Origin: JABDGR01 sp964561455
GTDB taxonomy: Bacteria > Verrucomicrobiota > Verrucomicrobiia > Opitutales > JABDGR01
Direction: 5' to 3'
Assembly: GCA_964561455.1 (NCBI GenBank)
Contig: CAZLPS010000004.1
Span: forward strand, 1 to 64,000
Length of the DNA: 64,000 nt
In this document: piece by piece, positions 60,531 through 64,000 of the stretch
Layout of the letters: each line of letters opens with the position of its first letter
How positions within the stretch are numbered: position 1 is the first letter of the stretch
Made by a program: the position numbers and the translations under genes
Notes under the pieces: model-generated
Seen by the model: only the letters and a program-made list of their open reading frames with translations
The model's database searches: none
What the model was told of the DNA's origin: nothing

Positions 60531-61475
60531 ATGAAAATCCTCCTCACCGGCGGTTGCGGCTACATCGGCACCGTGCTGACCCCCAGCCTTCTCGAACAAG
60601 GCCATGACGTCACTGTCGTGGACATTCAATGGTTCGGCAACTACCTGCCGCCCCATCCCCGGCTTACGGTCATCAAGGAGGACATCCGCAATGTGGACAA
60701 GGTCCCGATGGCCGGCATGGATGTCGTGCTGCATCTGGCCAACGTCGCCAATGATCCATGCAGCGACTTGAATTCCAAGCTCAACTGGGAAGTCAATGCC
60801 CTTGCCACCATGCTCCTCGTCGAACGCGCCATCGCCCACGGCGTCAAACAGTTCGCCTATGCCAGTTCCGGCAGCGTGTACGGCGTGAAAGACGAACCGG
60901 AGGTGACGGAGGAACTTTCCCTCGTTCCCATCAGCGACTACAACAAGACGAAAATGATCAGCGAACGCGTGCTGCTGAGCTACAAAGACAAAATTCTCAT
61001 CCAGTGCGTCCGGCCGGCAACAGTTTGCGGGTATTCCCCGCGCATGCGCCTCGATGTCGTCGTCAACATGTTGACGATGCAGGCCCTCGCCAATGGGAAG
61101 ATCACTGTACTTGGTGGCGACCAGACCCGCCCGAACATTCACATGAAGGACATGGTTCGCGTCTACCATCATTTCCTCGCCATCGGCGCCAAGGCACCTG
61201 GCATTTATAACGCGGGCTTCGAAAACATCTCCGTCTTGGACATTGCCAAGCTCGTCACCAAGCACGTTCCGGCGGAAATCATTGTCAAGGAATCGAATGA
61301 CCCTCGTTCCTACCGCCTGTCTTCGAAGAAACTGCTCGCCACGGGATTTGTCCAGAAATTCGGCGTCGAAGACGGCATCAAGGAGGTCATGGCCGCCTTC
61401 CACGCTGGCAAGTTGAAAATGGAAGACCGCTATTTCAATATCAAGACAATGAAGGCCATCGCCAACCTCGCCTAA
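60531..61475 (+). CDS. NAD-dependent sugar epimerase (SDR), second copy
   Basis: This 314-residue extended SDR has a canonical NAD motif (ILLTGGCGYIGTVLTPSLL), VVLHLANVANDP, the catalytic Ser/Tyr/Lys set (YASSGSVYG, SDYNKTKMISE) and PNIHMKDMVRVYHHFL. Unlike the other SDR of the operon it keeps the normal YxxxK. It probably epimerises or reduces the nucleotide-activated sugar. The E1-alpha gene follows 3 bp after its stop codon. Confidence 0.9.
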   Translation: MKILLTGGCGYIGTVLTPSLLEQGHDVTVVDIQWFGNYLPPHPRLTVIKEDIRNVDKVPMAGMDVVLHLANVANDPCSDLNSKLNWEVNALATMLLVERAIAHGVKQFAYASSGSVYGVKDEPEVTEELSLVPISDYNKTKMISERVLLSYKDKILIQCVRPATVCGYSPRMRLDVVVNMLTMQALANGKITVLGGDQTRPNIHMKDMVRVYHHFLAIGAKAPGIYNAGFENISVLDIAKLVTKHVPAEIIVKESNDPRSYRLSSKKLLATGFVQKFGVEDGIKEVMAAFHAGKLKMEDRYFNIKTMKAIANLA

Positions 61476-61478
61476 TTC

Positions 61479-62468
61479 ATGGCCGCAACCTTCAGTCCGA
61501 ACGCCGAACTCTCCTGGAAGCTCCTGGAGGGTATGGAGCGCATTCGTCTCATCGAAGAGGCGATTGCGGCGAAATATAACGAGAAGCCGCAGAAAATGCG
61601 CTGCCCCGTGCATCTGTCCATCGGCCAGGAAGCCGTGGCCGCCGGGGTCGGGCTGGCGTTGCGCCCTGACGACCTGGCCATGAGCGGCCACCGCTCGCAC
61701 GCCCATTATCTCGCCAAAGGCGGCGACCTGAATGCCATGATCGCGGAAATTTGCGGCAAGGAAACGGGTTGCTGTCGCGGGCGCGGGGGATCCATGCATC
61801 TCGTGGATTTGAAGGCGGGCTTCGTCGGCGCCGTGCCGATCGTCGGCAGTACGATTCCCATTGCTGTTGGGCTGGCTTTTGCCGACTTGCGGCTGAAACG
61901 GGATCGCGTGACCGCGGCGTTTTTCGGCGAAGCCGCCACCGAGGAAGGCGTGTTTCACGAAAGCGTGAACTTTGCGACGCTGCACAAGTTGCCGGTCGTG
62001 TTTGTCTGCGAAAACAATTTGTATTCCGTGTACTCGCCGATGAGCGTGCGCCAGCCAGCCCATCGCGAAGTGTTTTCCGTCGCCGCCGGTCACGGGCTTG
62101 CCAGCTGGCAGGGTGATGGCAACGATGCCCACGCCGTCTACGAGCTGATGACCGAGGCCGCCGACCATGCCCGCACGGGCAAGGGCCCCGTGTTTCTGGA
62201 ATTGAAAACCTACCGCTGGCGCGAACATTGCGGCCCCAATTTCGACAATAACATCGGCTACCGCACCGAAGCCGAATACGAGGAATGGCGCGTGCGCGAC
62301 CCGCTCGAGCGCCTGCTTCGCGAAATGTTCGAGGCCAAAATTTTCGACGACTCCCGCCGCGTCAACTTCGTGAAGTCCGTGCAAATGGAAATCGCCGCCG
62401 CCTTTGCCGCCGCGGACCGCGCGCCGTTCCCGGACCCGTCCGGCCTGCTCGACCACGTTTACGCCTGA
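61479..62468 (+). CDS. TPP-dependent dehydrogenase E1 component, alpha subunit
   Basis: E1-alpha subunits bind thiamine diphosphate and decarboxylate 2-oxoacids. The 329-residue protein has MSGHRSHAHYLAKGGDLNAMIAEICGKETGCCRGRGGSMHL, VGSTIPIAVGLAFA, the TPP-related AAFFGEAATEEGVFHE, VVFVCENNLYSVYSPM and a WQGDGNDAHAVYELM segment. It is followed by its beta partner 5 bp downstream. No E2 (lipoyl) or E3 gene is seen, and the neighbours are sugar genes, so a role in transferring a two-carbon unit to a sugar is a possible alternative to classic 2-oxoacid oxidation. Confidence 0.9.
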   Translation: MAATFSPNAELSWKLLEGMERIRLIEEAIAAKYNEKPQKMRCPVHLSIGQEAVAAGVGLALRPDDLAMSGHRSHAHYLAKGGDLNAMIAEICGKETGCCRGRGGSMHLVDLKAGFVGAVPIVGSTIPIAVGLAFADLRLKRDRVTAAFFGEAATEEGVFHESVNFATLHKLPVVFVCENNLYSVYSPMSVRQPAHREVFSVAAGHGLASWQGDGNDAHAVYELMTEAADHARTGKGPVFLELKTYRWREHCGPNFDNNIGYRTEAEYEEWRVRDPLERLLREMFEAKIFDDSRRVNFVKSVQMEIAAAFAAADRAPFPDPSGLLDHVYA

Positions 62469-62473
62469 TCCCC

Positions 62474-63529
62474 ATGCGCGAAATCACTTACGCCGAAGCC
62501 ATCCGCGAGGGATTTGCCCTCGCGCTCGAACGCGACCCGCGCGTGATGCTCATCGGGCTCGGCATCCCCGACCCCAAGGGCTTCTTTGGCACCACGCTCG
62601 ATTTGCCGAAAAAATTTGGCCCGGAGCGGGTCATGGACATGCCCTGTGCGGAAAACGGCATGACCGGAGTAATGCTCGGCGCCGCCATCAACGGCCTGCG
62701 TCCCGTGCTCAGCCACCAGCGCGTGGACTTCGCGATGCTGACCATGGATCAAGTCTGCACGCAAGCCGCGAAGTGGCACTACATGTTTGGCGGCATCATG
62801 AAGATGCCCGTGGTGATTCGTATGATTGTCGGGCGCGGCTGGGGTCAGGGCCCGCAACACTCACAGTGCCTGCACTCCTGGTTCGCCCATATTCCCGGCC
62901 TGAAAGTTGTCCTGCCCTGCTCGCCGCACGATGCCAAGGGCCTGTTGCTTGCCTCGATTTTTGACGACAATCCGGTGGTGTTCCTCGAACACCGCTGGCT
63001 GCATCACATCAAGGGCCACGTGCCGGAAGGGTTCTACACCACGGAAATCGGCCCCGCCCGGGTCGCGCATTCCGGTAAAGACGTCACCATTGTCGCCTTC
63101 TCCTACATGGTCTTGGAAGCACTGCAAGCCGCGGCAGTGCTCGAAACCATGGGCATTTACGCGGAAGTGATTGACGTGCGCTGCGTGCGCCCACTCGACC
63201 GCGAATCCGTGCTTGCCTCTGTCCGCAAAACCGGTCGACTCGTCGTCGCCGACACCTCCTGGGCCGAAGCCGGCATGAGCGCAGAAATTCTCGCGCTGGC
63301 CACTGAAGGCGCGTTCAAAGACCTAAAAGCCGCACCCAAACGCGTGGCCTTCCCGGATTGTCCGACCCCCACGAGTCCGGCGCTCGCCGCGGAATTTTAT
63401 CCGCGCCACGGCCACATTGTGAATGCCGCCCGTGAAACCCTCGGCCTCGCGCCCGACCCCGCCGTGCTCCTCGTGCCCGCCGGCCAGCAACTCGATGTCC
63501 CCAATCCCGCGTTTACCGGACCTTTCTAA
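62474..63529 (+). CDS. TPP-dependent dehydrogenase E1 component, beta subunit
   Basis: The 351-residue protein from ATG 62474 has EITYAEAIREGFALALERDPRVMLIGLGI, the Glu-containing MPCAENGMTGVMLGAAINGLRPV (activates TPP), WGQGPQHSQCLHSWFAHIPGLKVVLPCSPHDAKGLL and the C-terminal transketolase-C domain (VTIVAFSYMVLEAL, VIDVRCVRPLD). With the alpha subunit it forms a heterotetramer. The downstream methyltransferase starts 2 bp after its stop. Confidence 0.92.
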   Translation: MREITYAEAIREGFALALERDPRVMLIGLGIPDPKGFFGTTLDLPKKFGPERVMDMPCAENGMTGVMLGAAINGLRPVLSHQRVDFAMLTMDQVCTQAAKWHYMFGGIMKMPVVIRMIVGRGWGQGPQHSQCLHSWFAHIPGLKVVLPCSPHDAKGLLLASIFDDNPVVFLEHRWLHHIKGHVPEGFYTTEIGPARVAHSGKDVTIVAFSYMVLEALQAAAVLETMGIYAEVIDVRCVRPLDRESVLASVRKTGRLVVADTSWAEAGMSAEILALATEGAFKDLKAAPKRVAFPDCPTPTSPALAAEFYPRHGHIVNAARETLGLAPDPAVLLVPAGQQLDVPNPAFTGPF

Positions 63530-63531
63530 CC

Positions 63532-64000
63532 ATGGCTGAAATCAATCTTCTCGACCGCCTGCCGCAAACGAAGCGCAACGTCGCCCAGCGCGCCCAAGAA
63601 AAAACCCCCGAAGACCGCGCCCTCGCCAAGCAGTTTGGCCGCGATTTTTTCGACGGCGAACGCCGCCACGGTTATGGCGGTTACCGCTACGATGGCCGCT
63701 GGTTGCCCGTCGCCCAGCGCATCGTCGAGCATTACAAACTGCCGCCCGATGCCCGCATCCTCGATGTTGGCGCTGCCAAGGGCTTTCTGATACATGACTT
63801 TCTTCAGGTGCTACCCGAAGCCACCGTGCGCGGGCTGGATGTGTCCGTCTACGCCAAAGAAAACGCCCATGGTAACATGGGGCCGTTGATCGACATTGGT
63901 TCGGCGGAAAAACTCCCCTACCCTGATAAATCTTTCGACCTCGTCGTTTCCATCAATTCTATCCATAACTTGCCGCTGGAAAAGTGCAAACAGTCGCTGC
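63532..64000 (+). CDS. SAM-dependent methyltransferase, N-terminal part (cut by window end)
   Basis: The frame from ATG 63532 is open to the end of the window (156 codons). It contains a class I methyltransferase core: ARILDVGAAKGFLIHDFLQ (SAM loop), VRGLDVSVYA, and LPYPDKSFDLVVSINSIHNL. It is the last visible gene of the sugar operon and may methylate the sugar product or a nearby intermediate. Confidence 0.85.
   Translation, partial: MAEINLLDRLPQTKRNVAQRAQEKTPEDRALAKQFGRDFFDGERRHGYGGYRYDGRWLPVAQRIVEHYKLPPDARILDVGAAKGFLIHDFLQVLPEATVRGLDVSVYAKENAHGNMGPLIDIGSAEKLPYPDKSFDLVVSINSIHNLPLEKCKQSL

Noticed and set aside
60522..62456. 644-codon minus-strand frame opposite the SDR and E1-alpha genes
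   Set aside because: Rich in His, Val and Gly with no motifs; it mirrors the codon pattern of the well-supported plus-strand genes.

Overview
The window looks like a chromosomal segment of a GC-rich, Gram-negative bacterium of the PVC group, most likely Verrucomicrobiota. This is inferred from an H-x9-DG pseudopilin-like protein, a WD/AAxW repeat protein of a type I associate with Verrucomicrobia, pectinolytic enzymes, an EF-Tu with an altered switch I, LpxA (so an outer membrane with lipid A), and intergenic DNA full of short-period degenerate repeats. No rRNA or phylogenetic test was possible.

Layout. 1-0.93 kb: the start of tuf preceded by tRNA-Thr(GGT). 1.2-5.8 kb: secreted or membrane proteins of unknown role and an Lnt-like acyltransferase. 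6.1-14.1 kb: a plus-strand pectin locus (two secreted esterases, a tiny membrane peptide, an H-x9-DG protein, a PL4-like rhamnogalacturonan lyase, a PL1-like pectate lyase, a YHS protein). 14.4-18.1 kb: an NlpC/P60-like secreted protein, a repeat protein and a response regulator. 18.3-37.9 kb: housekeeping genes (ruvX, pdxJ, acpS, nnr, dprA, hinT-like, nrdR, pabA/trpG, aroB, lpxA, pdxA, an A-type Fe-S protein, a dCMP-deaminase-like gene, yqgE, hicBA, an O-methyltransferase, rsfS, nadD and a divergent sigma-70 factor).

38.2-44.2 kb: a compact integrated element sits in the 3' end of tRNA-Leu(TAA). All its genes are on the minus strand: tyrosine integrase, excisionase-like protein, three to four unknowns including a HEPN-type protein with an RNxxxH motif, an HUH rolling-circle Rep, and a small protein. 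The integrase reading frame runs through the attachment site. In the integrated state it reads into antisense tRNA. In the predicted circle it would continue in frame into a 70-residue segment now stranded at the other end, whose stop codon overlaps the start of the orf74-rep pair. Integration therefore appears to change the integrase C-terminus and to uncouple it from the replication genes. This is the most interesting system in the window.

44.9-56.4 kb: HPr, a TetR regulator, DsbD, a MATE pump, a methyltransferase-like gene with a possible poly-C frameshift, PilT, dapA, surE, a TolB-like propeller and hisI. 56.6-64 kb: a GbsR-type regulator followed by a tight plus-strand sugar operon: phosphoheptose-isomerase-like SIS protein, SDR epimerase, a nucleotidyltransferase-kinase fusion in the reverse order of HldE, a second SDR epimerase, E1-alpha and E1-beta of a TPP-dependent dehydrogenase with no E2 or E3 seen, and a methyltransferase cut by the window end. 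This suggests synthesis of an unusual, perhaps two-carbon-branched, activated sugar for the cell surface.

Spacers carry several families of 7-bp or 9-bp period degenerate tandem repeats, often as inverted arms, as well as a perfect 26-bp inverted repeat near 28.1 kb.
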